Origin: Paenibacillus sp. HW567
GTDB lineage: Bacteria > Bacillota > Bacilli > Paenibacillales > Paenibacillaceae
Length of the DNA stretch: 64,000 nucleotides
Assembly (NCBI RefSeq): GCF_000374185.1
Contig: NZ_KB910518.1
Location: forward strand, 5,970,886 to 6,034,885
Reading direction: 5' to 3'
Shown: in pieces, positions 33,645 to 42,995 of the stretch
How positions within the stretch are numbered: position 1 is the first letter of the stretch
Layout: each line of letters begins with the position of its first letter
Translations under genes and position numbers: made by a program
Notes under the pieces: model-generated
Seen by the model: only the letters and a program-made list of their open reading frames with translations
What the model was told of the DNA's origin: nothing
Databases searched by the model: none

Positions 33645-33690
33645 GGGATGATGATTATCTGAACCGCAGCATATTTGAAAGGAGCAAGAT

Positions 33691-34722
33691 ATGAACACGC
33701 TAAACGAAAAAGAAAAACGGTCCTTACTGACCCTCATTCAAGATCGTATTGACGAACACTTATTACGTTTCCCCTACGCTAGGTATCCTGTAGAGCCGAT
33801 TTTGGACTGGTACCCAATTTTCTCTGATCCGGACACTGTGCCGCTTCCCCTTCTCAAAAAAGCGCTAGGATGGCATTTCGGATGCTGGCAGCGCCAGAGT
33901 TTACCTTCTTCCGTGTCGCGTACAATCTCTGCAATTCTTAAAACCTGGGAGGAGTTCATACCACTAGCTTCGGCAGAGCCACAGGAGATATTTCGCTTCT
34001 GGCAGGTTCATCTTCCAGATTGGAACACTGGCTTTTCTGCAGCAGCATTTTTATTTCACCTTCAACGTCCGGAAGATTTTGAACTTGTAGATCGCCACCG
34101 AATGGAAGCAATGCGGGAATTACTACATGAAATCGGTCATTCCGAACAAACGGTAAGTACGGGGCTGGAATATACCAATCTAGAGGATTACAAAGTCTTT
34201 TTTCGATCAATCCTGCCCAAACTTCCTTATAAAGGATATTCTAGAATAAAGCTTGATCGTTTCTTGAAGGCCTACGGGAACAGGCACGCCTACAAGTTGG
34301 TGTCACCGGACTTCAGGACCATTGAACCCACCATTCGCACTTTTACATGGGATGGACTTACTTCTGAGCGATTCAGGATGGAACATATAATCGGGCGCGC
34401 CAACTGCGACGTACTATTTGCCTGCTTCCTTCTTTCGTTGGAGGCACAGAGCAATTCCTCAACAGAGTTCACTGTGGGAGAGATTGTCGGCCTGCTGCCT
34501 GTGGGAACCGCCGGGATCTGCAACGAGGCTAGCTTTAACTACGCGCTCATAAGCCTCTTTAGCCAGCAGCGGCAAAGAGACTTTTGGGTGTTTGATAAGC
34601 CTGAGATTAGCCGCGCCTTTACGGAACAGGCCAACCAATCCACAAGAGATATGCGCTTTTACCAACTTCATGCGGGAGAGAAGTTACAGGTTAATTCTAA
34701 GTATCTTATCTCTGAAAATTAG
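33691..34722 (+). CDS. Unknown 343-residue protein, possibly HhH-glycosylase-like
   Basis: AAGGAG lies 7 bases before the ATG. The sequence is helical throughout. FSAAAFLFHLQRPEDFELVDRHRMEAMRELLHEIGH (~114-149) resembles the helix-turn-helix with Asp seen in OGG-like DNA glycosylase-fold proteins that act in defence contexts; this is a weak resemblance. The later RFRMEHIIGRANCDVLFACFLLSLEAQ and GEIVGLLPVGTAGICNEASFNYAL look like a separate helical domain. It precedes a convergent XRE regulator. Base composition is more GC-rich than the 17-33 kb part. Confidence 0.6.
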   Translation: MNTLNEKEKRSLLTLIQDRIDEHLLRFPYARYPVEPILDWYPIFSDPDTVPLPLLKKALGWHFGCWQRQSLPSSVSRTISAILKTWEEFIPLASAEPQEIFRFWQVHLPDWNTGFSAAAFLFHLQRPEDFELVDRHRMEAMRELLHEIGHSEQTVSTGLEYTNLEDYKVFFRSILPKLPYKGYSRIKLDRFLKAYGNRHAYKLVSPDFRTIEPTIRTFTWDGLTSERFRMEHIIGRANCDVLFACFLLSLEAQSNSSTEFTVGEIVGLLPVGTAGICNEASFNYALISLFSQQRQRDFWVFDKPEISRAFTEQANQSTRDMRFYQLHAGEKLQVNSKYLISEN

Positions 34723-34766
34723 AAAACCACATTTGCAAATACACCCAATGAGGCCAGCTAATTTAA

Positions 34767-35129
34767 CTAACTGTATTTTTCTAAATCAATTGTTTTCATT
34801 ATATCTTGAGCTATCTTTCGCACAAGCTTGATTTCTTCCAGACTTCTTTCTTCTAAAAATGCCGCCAGCAAACGAATTGAATCTCTCTTCTCCTCAAGCC
34901 CTTCATCCAATTCCAGTTCACCAAAGCGAAAAGCATCAATCGGCTCTACTTCAAGAGCAGTTACAATTTTTTGAAGCGTTTCAAGTGCAATATTCCGCTC
35001 CCCACGCTCAATCCCCGCTAAATATGTATCAATCATATCCGCCCGTTCTGCAAGTGCCGCTTGAGTTAGCCCTTTCTCGCTTCGCATTTGACGAAGACGC
35101 TTACCAACTAGAACCTTCAACTCTGTCAT
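34767..35129 (-). CDS. XRE-family regulator (island repressor candidate)
   Basis: 120 residues. The helix-turn-helix is at ~8-62: VGKRLRQMRSEKGLTQAALAERADMIDTYLAGIERGERNIALETLQKI. A short C-terminal helix follows (EEKRDSIRLLAAFLEERSLEEIKLVRKIAQD), typical of small dimeric repressors or restriction-control proteins. Start taken at 35129 with a GGTGAT-type site; the frame extends to 35243 without one. The upstream region has repeated TATATATTCA sites that may be its operators. Confidence 0.82.
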   Translation of the reverse strand: MTELKVLVGKRLRQMRSEKGLTQAALAERADMIDTYLAGIERGERNIALETLQKIVTALEVEPIDAFRFGELELDEGLEEKRDSIRLLAAFLEERSLEEIKLVRKIAQDIMKTIDLEKYS

Positions 35130-35179
35130 CCGATCACCAATCCTTCTATGTATCATGCTAGAGAAGGATTGAATAAACC

Positions 35180-35235
35180 TAAAGTATATTATATATTCAT
35201 TTATCATTGTATATATACTTATATATTCAGTATAA
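35180..35235. promoter_or_regulatory. Candidate operator region of the XRE regulator
   Basis: Two direct copies of ATATATTCA (about 35189 and 35220) flank the palindrome GTATATATAC, right upstream of the XRE gene on one side and a plus-strand frame on the other. It looks like an autoregulated divergent promoter. Confidence 0.45.
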
Positions 35236-35243
35236 TGAGCCAT

Positions 35244-35834
35244 AGACTACAAGTTTTAAGTTCACAAATGGCTGTATCTATCAGCAGGAAGAAGGAGCGC
35301 GGATTGGCACTTGATGAACAGGAGATAACCAAAGCGTTAGACTAAGTTTGTGAAAGAGCAGTAACAGGGGGCATTCCGGGAACAAGAGGTGCCCACGATC
35401 TGGCGAATAATTTTATGTAGAAGAAAGGGGATTTGAACGATCAAATTAGCATTCTGATCCGCAGGCAGAACGCCAAAAGCAACAAACGGCTTCTTGACCG
35501 AACTAAGTGGCATTATCACCCTGCCAGCAGCAATCCCAGCAAACCTATCTCCTGTTCTCTACATTCAATTCAGGATGATCGATACCATTGCAATCATGTC
35601 AGGGCAAGACGTAAAGGAGGATAAGGTTCGCACGATGGCTTAACTTTGCCTCTGCGGGAACGGAATCACATACATTTTGTTCTAAAATGATACCTCTGAT
35701 AAGCGGTTGACCGGTGCGATCTTCGAAGGCGTCTCCCTCAAATCGTCGGCAACACTGCCTGCAAGCTGTTTGCGGATTAACTCAGCGGCAGACCAAACTT
35801 TCAAAACAACACTTCGACAGATAAGGAGATTCAT
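35244..35834. other. Stretch without a supported gene
   Basis: Only short frames occur: a 36-codon plus-strand frame from 35235 and a 64-codon frame from about 35432 behind AAAGGGG with a TTG start. Neither has a convincing protein pattern. Probably decayed sequence plus the promoter of the following lipoprotein gene. Confidence 0.35.
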
Positions 35835-36824
35835 ATGAAACGTATAATATTTGCTATGATTTTCAGTTCCATGCTTTTTGTTGCCGGTTGCGGGTCTAAC
35901 CAAATGGTAGGAACAAATCACTCTTCCAGCACAAACAACCCGGAACCCACTCCGGCAGGAAGCGCAATCACTATTACCAGCGATCAAGAAACCGTCAATC
36001 AGCCTCCGACGGGACATCTCTGGAAAACAGAATACAAGGGCTTGCTAATTCAAATCAACAGTGCCGAAATGACCAAGGATGTGTTTGACCACGAGTTTCT
36101 GGTTTTTGACCTCATGGTGCAAAATGGCACTGAACACGATCTTGACGTCTCCGGTAGGGACTTTACCTTGCTCACTATTAACAAGGAGCTTCTGCAGTAC
36201 GATCCTACGGCTGAAACAGTAGACACTGCCGATAACCAGACAACAACTGTCCTGTCAGGCGGACAGCGATCACTCCGAGTCGGCTTTGTTACCCACCCCC
36301 AGGATGTAAGCGAACTGATCTTTAATGTTGGTCCCAACGCTGTGTACCGCATCACCTCATTTGACGGTGGGCTGTCTTCCACTGAAGATTCATCCGCCGC
36401 GCTTGAAGTATCTCCAAACGCCGAAAACTCCCCCGCCATTGAGGGCGGAAACGCTAATTCTGACGATTTTATTTTTGAGGACAACTACACTGGATACCTG
36501 AGCTCCCTGATCGAAGCGATCAACAATGGCGACTTTTCGCTGGTAGAAATTCACCTACTGTACGACAGTGATCTCTACGCCCAGCAGCAAAAGCTGGTCC
36601 ACACACTCAGTACCAACGGCACCCGCGAGGAGTTAATCGGCTACGAGATACAATTAACTTCTTACAACGAGGAGAGCGGCGAACTCACGATGAAAGTACG
36701 GGAGCAGATAATGGTTGTTTCTGCAGATGGTAAAGAGAAAATGACCGATAATGTTTGGACTTACACTGCCCTCCAGGTCGGTCAGGGAGTCTTTCAGTTC
36801 AGTTCGATAGCCAAGGCTGAATAG
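35835..36824 (+). CDS. DUF4352-type lipoprotein
   Basis: 329 residues. Lipoprotein signal KRIIFAMIFSSMLFVAGC with the lipid-carrying Cys near 19, then a disordered Ser/Thr/Pro/Asn tether (to ~60). A telokin-like immunoglobulin domain (~62-180) has FDLMVQNGTEHDLDVSGRDFTLLT typical of DUF4352. The C-terminal ~100 residues (DNYTGYLSSLIEAINNGDFSLVEIHLLYDSDLYAQQQK...) resemble the NTF2-like modules of TcaA-type cell-surface proteins. AAGGAG lies upstream. It sits in tandem with a stalk-domain protein, so both are surface cargo of the island. Confidence 0.8.
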   Translation: MKRIIFAMIFSSMLFVAGCGSNQMVGTNHSSSTNNPEPTPAGSAITITSDQETVNQPPTGHLWKTEYKGLLIQINSAEMTKDVFDHEFLVFDLMVQNGTEHDLDVSGRDFTLLTINKELLQYDPTAETVDTADNQTTTVLSGGQRSLRVGFVTHPQDVSELIFNVGPNAVYRITSFDGGLSSTEDSSAALEVSPNAENSPAIEGGNANSDDFIFEDNYTGYLSSLIEAINNGDFSLVEIHLLYDSDLYAQQQKLVHTLSTNGTREELIGYEIQLTSYNEESGELTMKVREQIMVVSADGKEKMTDNVWTYTALQVGQGVFQFSSIAKAE

Positions 36825-36887
36825 TAGTTCACGTTTCACTCAGCTTTTGGTTCAACCATATCTATTCCCAAAGGAGCACTCCAATTC

Positions 36888-37991
36888 ATGAAAAAACTCA
36901 AATCATTGTTTATCGCCTCCATCGCCGCCCTAATACTTCTTAGCGGCACAGCCTCCGCCGCTTCGGTCAAGCTCAGCGTCAACGGGACGGCAGTCACAAG
37001 CCCTTCCTTCATCCAACAAGGCACTACTTTCTTCGGCCTGCGAGAACTACTCACCGCTCTGGGTGTGGGTCAGATCAAATGGGATGCCAAGACGCAGACC
37101 GTCACCGCAATTAAGGGAGACAAGACTGTGACCGTAACAGTTGGCAAGAAACAGGTCACTCTTAACGGTAAGCTGTTCAAGCAATTGGAGGTGCCCGCCC
37201 AATCCATTCAAAATAAGGTGTACCTTCCAGCTAGAGCTGTAGCCGAAGCCTTTGATTATGCCGTAATGTACGACAGTAAGACAAGCACCGTTGTGCTTAC
37301 CAGCGGATCATCGACTTCAAACACAAGCATCAGCCCCGAAATCAGCACTTCCGATCTGGAGAGTCAGCCCAGCTACAAACAAAAAGCGCTGGACATGCTG
37401 TCCGTCAAACTGAAAAATGGGAAGTTGGAAATCATCGACGCTTGGTCGGGTAACTTGAACATTCAAAAAATTCAGATCATGGACTACAGCAAAATCATGA
37501 TGACCCCACTGCCCATTTCCCCGGGATACGTAGGCATCACGATTGACCTTGACTCCTTTTTGGACGTCAGCGGCAAGCCACTTAATCCCGTTGACGGGGA
37601 AATGTATTTCATTAACCTCGTTACCGATGCAGGCTCTATCGTACGCTCCGAGACATATCAGGCAAGTACGCCTACTAAAGCCGACGAAGCCGCCGTTGAC
37701 GACATTAAGTACGGTTACATGGGCAGTCCCATCGCCCTGGAGGGTGACAACTTAGTGGGTGATTTCTCGCCGAAGCCTGCGTTCATGATCACCCAAATCA
37801 AGGTCGAGGACAACTACACCTACACTCCTGTGTCCCCAATCACCATTGATGGGCAGAACCAGACGTTCAGTTTGCCTCTCACCCAGTTCAAGAACACATT
37901 AGGGGAGAATTTCAAGGCGGAAACGGGCTGGCGCCAACCGTATAAGGTCACGATTGTCACTAATTATGGGGAGTTTAGCTGGAGTTTTTGA
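36888..37991 (+). CDS. Stalk-domain (copper amine oxidase N-terminal-like) secreted protein
   Basis: 367 residues. Signal peptide LKSLFIASIAALILLSGTASAA. Residues ~26-145 are a tandem stalk domain: VKLSVNGTAVTSPSFIQQGTTFFGLRELLTALG, KWDAKTQTVTAIKGDKTVTVTVG, and VYLPARAVAEAFDYAVMYDS. The C-terminal ~220 residues are a beta-rich domain without a recognised name. Stalk proteins are typical of Paenibacillaceae cell surfaces. The gene lies 63 bases after the lipoprotein gene, likely co-transcribed, and ends in a strong terminator. Confidence 0.85.
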   Translation: MKKLKSLFIASIAALILLSGTASAASVKLSVNGTAVTSPSFIQQGTTFFGLRELLTALGVGQIKWDAKTQTVTAIKGDKTVTVTVGKKQVTLNGKLFKQLEVPAQSIQNKVYLPARAVAEAFDYAVMYDSKTSTVVLTSGSSTSNTSISPEISTSDLESQPSYKQKALDMLSVKLKNGKLEIIDAWSGNLNIQKIQIMDYSKIMMTPLPISPGYVGITIDLDSFLDVSGKPLNPVDGEMYFINLVTDAGSIVRSETYQASTPTKADEAAVDDIKYGYMGSPIALEGDNLVGDFSPKPAFMITQIKVEDNYTYTPVSPITIDGQNQTFSLPLTQFKNTLGENFKAETGWRQPYKVTIVTNYGEFSWSF

Positions 37992-38025
37992 TTTGCCAAT
38001 ACCTTTATTTTCTCTTGTTAATTAG

Positions 38026-38062
38026 AAAAGTATCGCCTCTACTTGGGGTGATACTTTTTTTG
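38026..38062 (+). terminator. Terminator of the lipoprotein/stalk pair
   Basis: AAAGTATCGCC and GGGGTGATACTTT arms around TCTACTT-type loop with a run of T. Confidence 0.85.
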
Positions 38063-38115
38063 TTAATCCGAATAGAACAGACGTTATAATAAAAATAAAA
38101 ATGAGGAGTTAACAG

Positions 38116-39138
38116 ATGGACTTTAAAGAAATCTTAGATTTAATTCAACATAAAAACAAAAGGGTTAGCCAAAGGGCAACTTGCATTTTGCTACACTTAA
38201 AAGATGCGCTCTCAACAGCGGAAATCTCCAGTATTATGGGCATCAGCCAGCGCACTGTCCAACGATACATTAAGAATTATCATAAAGCAGGAATTAACTC
38301 CATCACAGAGGAAACAAGAGGCAGGAAGAAAATTGTTGCTCATTCCATTATTCAAGACTTATTAAAAGAGAGCCCTTTAAAACACGGTTTTTTATTGGAT
38401 ACTTGGTATCCCCATATGTTACAGATAGAGACTAAGGCCTCTTACTCTACATGCAGGAGAATACTTGAACAATCCGCTTTTACGAGAAAAGAAACGGCCG
38501 CCTCAATAAATTCAAGAGATCTTCAAAATTACTTGGAGGATGCAGACGAGATAACTTCAGAGATTTGGCTTATACATGTCTTCAAGTTAGGTAATGACGA
38601 AGGCAAAGTTGAATTTAAAACTGTCAGATATACCAAGGATTTTTATTGCTTTATAGCAATCAATATAGGTTGCTCATCCAACGACAGGGTTGATCCCTCA
38701 TTATCCCATTTACCGCTGCACATTTCTTCCGTCAAATCGTTCTCTCGGTCATTACGGATAAGAGGAAAATTCCAAGATGAGTTCAGGAAAAAGTATCACC
38801 TGTTTATTCAAAATACAATAGATTATATTCATGACAATGTTGAAGCTCCCATACATCTTCTAATGTATACGACCCCAAGTAATCAATCAGCTCTTTTTCA
38901 TTTCCAAAGAGACCAAAAACAAACATCAATCCAAAAATCAGACGTAAAGGCCTACCTTTTGAAAAATCGACCTACAACTGGTTTCTATGCCATTCAAAGT
39001 TTTGAGAAAAGAATGAAAATAGCATTCTCTAAGATAAGGAGAACAGATACAGAGAGCATCAAAAAGCATAAGGAAATGATCGATAAAAATATTAATAAAA
39101 CAATCCCAAAAATTACGACACATTTTTGGAAATCATAA
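38116..39138 (+). CDS. IS630-like helix-turn-helix protein, probably domesticated
   Basis: 340 residues. Residues ~1-85 match the IS630/HTH_29 DNA-binding head: RATCILLHLKDALSTAEISSIMGISQRTVQRYIKNYHKAGINSITEETRGRKK. A winged second HTH follows (GFLLDTWYPHMLQIETKASYSTCRRILEQSAF). Downstream, where a transposase would show the first catalytic Asp (DE.HF), this protein reads ITSEIWLIHVFKLG, and no DDE triad is evident. No inverted repeats were seen around it, and it has its own promoter-like region, GAGGAG site and terminator. It could be a regulator derived from a transposase. Confidence 0.68.
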   Translation: MDFKEILDLIQHKNKRVSQRATCILLHLKDALSTAEISSIMGISQRTVQRYIKNYHKAGINSITEETRGRKKIVAHSIIQDLLKESPLKHGFLLDTWYPHMLQIETKASYSTCRRILEQSAFTRKETAASINSRDLQNYLEDADEITSEIWLIHVFKLGNDEGKVEFKTVRYTKDFYCFIAINIGCSSNDRVDPSLSHLPLHISSVKSFSRSLRIRGKFQDEFRKKYHLFIQNTIDYIHDNVEAPIHLLMYTTPSNQSALFHFQRDQKQTSIQKSDVKAYLLKNRPTTGFYAIQSFEKRMKIAFSKIRRTDTESIKKHKEMIDKNINKTIPKITTHFWKS

Positions 39139-39159
39139 TATAGTTTTTGAGACCCTGCT

Positions 39160-39196
39160 GCAGTAAGTCCCTTGAGGCCTTACTGCTTTTTAGCGT
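39160..39196 (+). terminator. Terminator of the IS630-like gene
   Basis: GCAGTAAGTCC and GGCCTTACTGC arms followed by five T. Confidence 0.8.
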
Positions 39197-39565
39197 GGAA
39201 TTTCGGGCAGAGAAACTTCAATGACACCTAAGAAGCCAAAGCTATCCTAGTGTTAATCTGTAGCAGTAAGTAAGACTTCCCTGAAAGGAGATTGTTGCTA
39301 ATGCTAAATCGACATGCTTCTGGTGAACCCTAAATTAAATTCAAGAATCAAACCAGAACAAGGATTCTTGACTTTGCCCTCACTGCGGACATACTGCTGC
39401 TCCGTCACACAGGATTCAACAAGCTCTTTGACAAAAACAAATACAAGGTTAGGGCTCCTTCGCCCCGTCCCAACAGTCACGAAAAGAGATACATGATATG
39501 TATTTCATTCGCTCACCCATGTTCGGGCCGCTCTGCCGTACCCACCACCAAAAACTTTACTGGGA
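39197..39565. other. Leader/intergenic stretch before the replication module
   Basis: A 10-codon frame at 39301 behind GAAAGGAG and a 60-codon frame at 39314 are present, but neither is convincing. It is probably the promoter and leader region for the 39576 gene. Confidence 0.35.
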
Positions 39566-39575
39566 GGAATTCACA

Positions 39576-40361
39576 ATGTTAAACGTATCCTTTAAAGCTC
39601 GTGCAGCACAACCGTCAGAAAAAGCAATCATCGTCAATCAGATTCAATCTGGTTCGTTAACTATCCATTCCTATCTTTTCATCCAAGCAAATCCCTCCCC
39701 AATGTCGGCTCTACAGTATCTAAAGACAGAGGTCGCTCTGCCCGTGCCGTACAACCCCGTTTCTATGGAGGACACAATGAATTACGTGTCCCAACTGGAG
39801 AAAGATCACGGCGTGGAACCAGGAAATATCGTTGCGGTCGGATCGATTAGTCTGTCGGACCTGTACGACCGGGATGTGCTGATTAATCGTTCCCATCCGG
39901 AAATGCTTGCAGCAGCTTTCGAGCAGTCCATAGACGATGATGACTCCCTGTTCGAACTCATCGAAAGGTTTGAGCCCGGTGAAATTGAAGCCAAGATTCA
40001 ATCTCACCTGTCGCCCGCCTATTCGGTAAGCATGAACGCAAAAAAAGAAACCCCTTGGCCCCTGAAGCAACTGCTGTTCATGCCCCACTATGAAATTCTG
40101 CTGCGTGTACAAAGCCAGACGGTAGGTTTGGAAGATTTCAGCAGCAGGATCTCCCAAGAATTTGACGTCCTCAGTTCAGAGACTGTCGGCGACCAAATGC
40201 GGTTTTACTGCGCGGCTGAGGAGGGACAATACGTGAGCACCGTGCTGGATGTTGTGTACATCGTAGATAAGATGTATGGGCCTGACATTCGCCTCCGGCT
40301 TGCTCACCAAGGCATAATCGGGGCCTCCATCTGCTTCCACATCGACGTTCTGTACTGCTAG
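39576..40361 (+). CDS. Unknown protein at the start of the DUF927-RadC module
   Basis: 261 residues. Not recognised. N-terminus MLNVSFKARAAQPSEKAIIVNQIQSGSLTIHSYLFIQ is beta-rich; the centre is acidic (FEQSIDDDDSLFELIERFEPGEIEAKI). The C-terminus ends VYIVDKMYGPDIRLRLAHQGIIGASICFHIDVLYC. Start at 39576 behind GGGAGG (8 bases). It is followed by a strong hairpin and then the DUF927 gene, so it likely belongs to the replication and recombination module next to the recombinase. Confidence 0.65.
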   Translation: MLNVSFKARAAQPSEKAIIVNQIQSGSLTIHSYLFIQANPSPMSALQYLKTEVALPVPYNPVSMEDTMNYVSQLEKDHGVEPGNIVAVGSISLSDLYDRDVLINRSHPEMLAAAFEQSIDDDDSLFELIERFEPGEIEAKIQSHLSPAYSVSMNAKKETPWPLKQLLFMPHYEILLRVQSQTVGLEDFSSRISQEFDVLSSETVGDQMRFYCAAEEGQYVSTVLDVVYIVDKMYGPDIRLRLAHQGIIGASICFHIDVLYC

Positions 40362-40367
40362 GAGCCC

Positions 40368-40398
40368 TAGGCAGAGTCCCTCCGGGGACTCCTGCCTA
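40368..40398 (+). other. Hairpin between the module genes
   Basis: TAGGCAGAGTCCC and GGGACTCCTGCCTA arms around TCC, with no T run behind it. An RNA stability element or attenuator is more likely than a full terminator. Confidence 0.5.
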
Positions 40399-40442
40399 AC
40401 CAATTATCACTTTTGCATGATAGGCAGAAGGAGCGACGGCAG

Positions 40443-42074
40443 ATGGTTAGCACCAATAACAACAATCTAGCAAACCCAAGCGCCCCATACTTTATTGATG
40501 GGGATACCTTATATAAAAGAAATGAAGATGCCTCCTCTACTCCCATTTCAAGAAGGGTTGAAATCATACGTCGGCTACTTAATGATGACACGGGCAAAAT
40601 CACCTTAGAACTGTCGTTTGATTACGCAGGCTCCAGTCACACGATAGAGATTTCAAGAGGCCTGCTTACCCGGCGAAAAATCTCAGAGCTTTTAGTGTAC
40701 GGGGTCGATGTGTCCGATCAGAAGGCTGCGGCTATTGTAGAGTGGCTTGGTTATCAGGAGGAACAACTTCCAATTGAGCGGGTTCATTCCACCGTCGGCT
40801 TTGATTTCTCACAGAGTCCGCCCGTGTTTAAGCATGACCAGGCCATCGGAATGGATTCTCAATACGCCGGTCCGCTGCAGATTCATCCCAAAGGGACCTA
40901 CGAAGACTGGCATCGTCTAGTCAAGGAAGAGGTAATGGGCCACCCGCCTTTGGAATTGGCACTCGTCTTGGGACTGTGCGCCCCCGTCGCCTCATGTATC
41001 AATCATATTTCGGGCGGGGAAGTATTGCTGTTCCACCTGTGCGGAAATAGCACGCAAGGGAAGACGACGGCAGTCATGCTCAGCATCTCCACATTCGGCA
41101 CACCAATTGTCGGCCACTCCAGCCTGCTCAAGGATTGGAACGGAACCCGTAATGCGGTTCTTGCCCAGTTGAGGGATATACAGGGCCTTCCCGTCGCCTT
41201 TGACGAAGCTTCCATGCAGGAGGGCGACTATGGCAACCTGATTTACCAATTGGCATCCGGTAAGGACAAAAGCCGTCTCGACAGCGAAGGAACACTTCGC
41301 CGTTCCGGACAATGGAGCGGCTCGATTATCTCCAACGGGGAGCGTTCGCTGAGCAGCAGCAGTTCAAAAAATGCGGGGAGCCAAATCCGTATTACCGAAT
41401 TGTCCAATATTCATTGGACCCAATCAGCGGAGAACGCGAATCGTCTCAAGGAAGGGCTCTTGAAACATCACGGACACGCGGGTCCCCGGTTTGTCGAATA
41501 CCTGCTCGCACAGGGCCTCGATCAGTTAGACATGCGTTGGAAGAGTTGGAGCAAGCGTATTGAGGCTGAGTTCTCTAATGCTGATACGTTTACCCAGCGT
41601 CTATCCGACAAGATCGCCATCCTCTTGATGACCGCCGAACTGGCGAACGAGGCGTTTGATTGGGGTTTAGATGTACAGGCCATGTCCAGGCTGCTAATCT
41701 CCGCCACCGCTCAAGCCAGCGGGCATAGAGATATAGGCAAGCATGCCTACCAATATCTAATGGAGTGCATTCACATGCAGGAGAACCATTTCTATGTAAA
41801 TGATGTTACTCCGTCCATTGAACCGGTCTGGGGCAAATGGGTTGTGAAAGACCAAATATTGAAGGAAATATACATCTTCCCTACTGTATTTCAATCGCTT
41901 ATGGAAAAGGGTGGATTCGAAAATCCTTCAACTATTCTACAGCTTTGGAAGACCGATGGCCTGATCGACCATGAGAACGACAAGTTCACCCGAAAAAAGG
42001 TTATCTCTGCCTCTTCCAGTTCTCGGGTCCATGTCATTCGGATAGTTGAATCCGCTGATTCTGATCCAGTCTAA
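40443..42074 (+). CDS. DUF927-type P-loop protein of mobile elements
   Basis: 543 residues. An N-terminal ~180-residue domain precedes the ATPase core, where Walker A is GNSTQGKTT (near 205). Then comes FGTPIVGHSSLLKDWNGTRNAVLAQLRDIQGLPVAFDEAS (Walker B, acidic DEAS near 255) and an arginine-containing NGERSLSS segment. DUF927 proteins resemble superfamily-3/VirE-like helicases and are thought to help element replication. AAGGAG lies 9 bases before the ATG at 40443. It is surrounded by genes that end at the serine recombinase. Confidence 0.82.
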   Translation: MVSTNNNNLANPSAPYFIDGDTLYKRNEDASSTPISRRVEIIRRLLNDDTGKITLELSFDYAGSSHTIEISRGLLTRRKISELLVYGVDVSDQKAAAIVEWLGYQEEQLPIERVHSTVGFDFSQSPPVFKHDQAIGMDSQYAGPLQIHPKGTYEDWHRLVKEEVMGHPPLELALVLGLCAPVASCINHISGGEVLLFHLCGNSTQGKTTAVMLSISTFGTPIVGHSSLLKDWNGTRNAVLAQLRDIQGLPVAFDEASMQEGDYGNLIYQLASGKDKSRLDSEGTLRRSGQWSGSIISNGERSLSSSSSKNAGSQIRITELSNIHWTQSAENANRLKEGLLKHHGHAGPRFVEYLLAQGLDQLDMRWKSWSKRIEAEFSNADTFTQRLSDKIAILLMTAELANEAFDWGLDVQAMSRLLISATAQASGHRDIGKHAYQYLMECIHMQENHFYVNDVTPSIEPVWGKWVVKDQILKEIYIFPTVFQSLMEKGGFENPSTILQLWKTDGLIDHENDKFTRKKVISASSSSRVHVIRIVESADSDPV

Positions 42075-42274
42075 CCCTTCTACCCTTTTTGAATAGGAAT
42101 ACAGGGTGGGGCAAGAGTTGATGTAAGCCAAGCAAATTTGTTCAATCCACCCTTTCACCCTTTGAAAAGGTAAGAATCATAAAAACATTCACATTCCAAT
42201 TTCATTACGGGTCTTCATTCAAATTTCGGAGGGTGAAGAGGGTGGACACTCAAAACAAAGGAGATGTCAATACA

Positions 42275-42880
42275 ATGACACTGCGTAGAAACGATGCCCC
42301 AAACGTATATTTGCCCGAAAAAGTCTTCTTCGCCTATGTAGATTCGGCCTATGTAGATACAAGGGTAAGAACCCCTTTCGGCGTGTTCGATCAACTTGTA
42401 ATCAAGTTTGAAATTCAACATCAGTCCAATACAAAAAGAGTACAGGAAAACTACATTCTTCCTTACTCTACGACGAATAAAGCTGGCCGGGCCATTCAAG
42501 CATTACTGGGTGCTGTACCTAGGGAGTTTGACCCTGTTGATATCATCGACAAAGAATGCCATATCCGCATTGAGCATCGTCCTCTGAGAAATGGGGGGAT
42601 GTGGGCTGGGGTCGCGGCAGTGATACCCTTCGTAGATCCTTCTGATCCAGACGAGGACGAGATCATTGAATTGTTGGGCGACCCTTTCGATGAAATCAGC
42701 AATGAATCGGACGAATATTTTCATCCGATTCCAGACGATAACGACGACATCGAGCCAGATTTTTTTGATGATGGCTCCAATGGCTATAAATTCGAAGATG
42801 ATGAGGAACCGCCCCTCAATGAGGACCACGGAAGGTACTGGCCGCCCACACAATACGACTGGGATGATATAGATGATTGA
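42275..42880 (+). CDS. Unknown protein with acidic C-terminus
   Basis: 201 residues from the ATG at 42275 (AAAGGAG, rather far at 11 bases). A GTG at 42242 with GGAGG nine bases upstream would add 11 residues. The first ~125 residues are beta-rich (VYLPEKVFFAYVDSAYVDTRVRTPFGVFDQLVIKFEIQHQ, NYILPYSTTNKAGRAIQALLG). The last ~75 are strongly acidic (EDEIIELLGDPFDEISNESDEYF, DDNDDIEPDFFDD). That layout resembles single-stranded DNA-binding proteins with acidic tails, but no family is assigned. It lies in the module with DUF927 and RadC. Confidence 0.62.
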   Translation: MTLRRNDAPNVYLPEKVFFAYVDSAYVDTRVRTPFGVFDQLVIKFEIQHQSNTKRVQENYILPYSTTNKAGRAIQALLGAVPREFDPVDIIDKECHIRIEHRPLRNGGMWAGVAAVIPFVDPSDPDEDEIIELLGDPFDEISNESDEYFHPIPDDNDDIEPDFFDDGSNGYKFEDDEEPPLNEDHGRYWPPTQYDWDDIDD

Positions 42881-42995
42881 TGCTTTGAGTAGCCAGAGAA
42901 CGCAACCTCCCCTAGCTACGAAACTGAATTAACGACATTTTGGACCAAATATCATGATCTTGAATCCATATCTATCACTAGAAAGGAGCAAGTTC

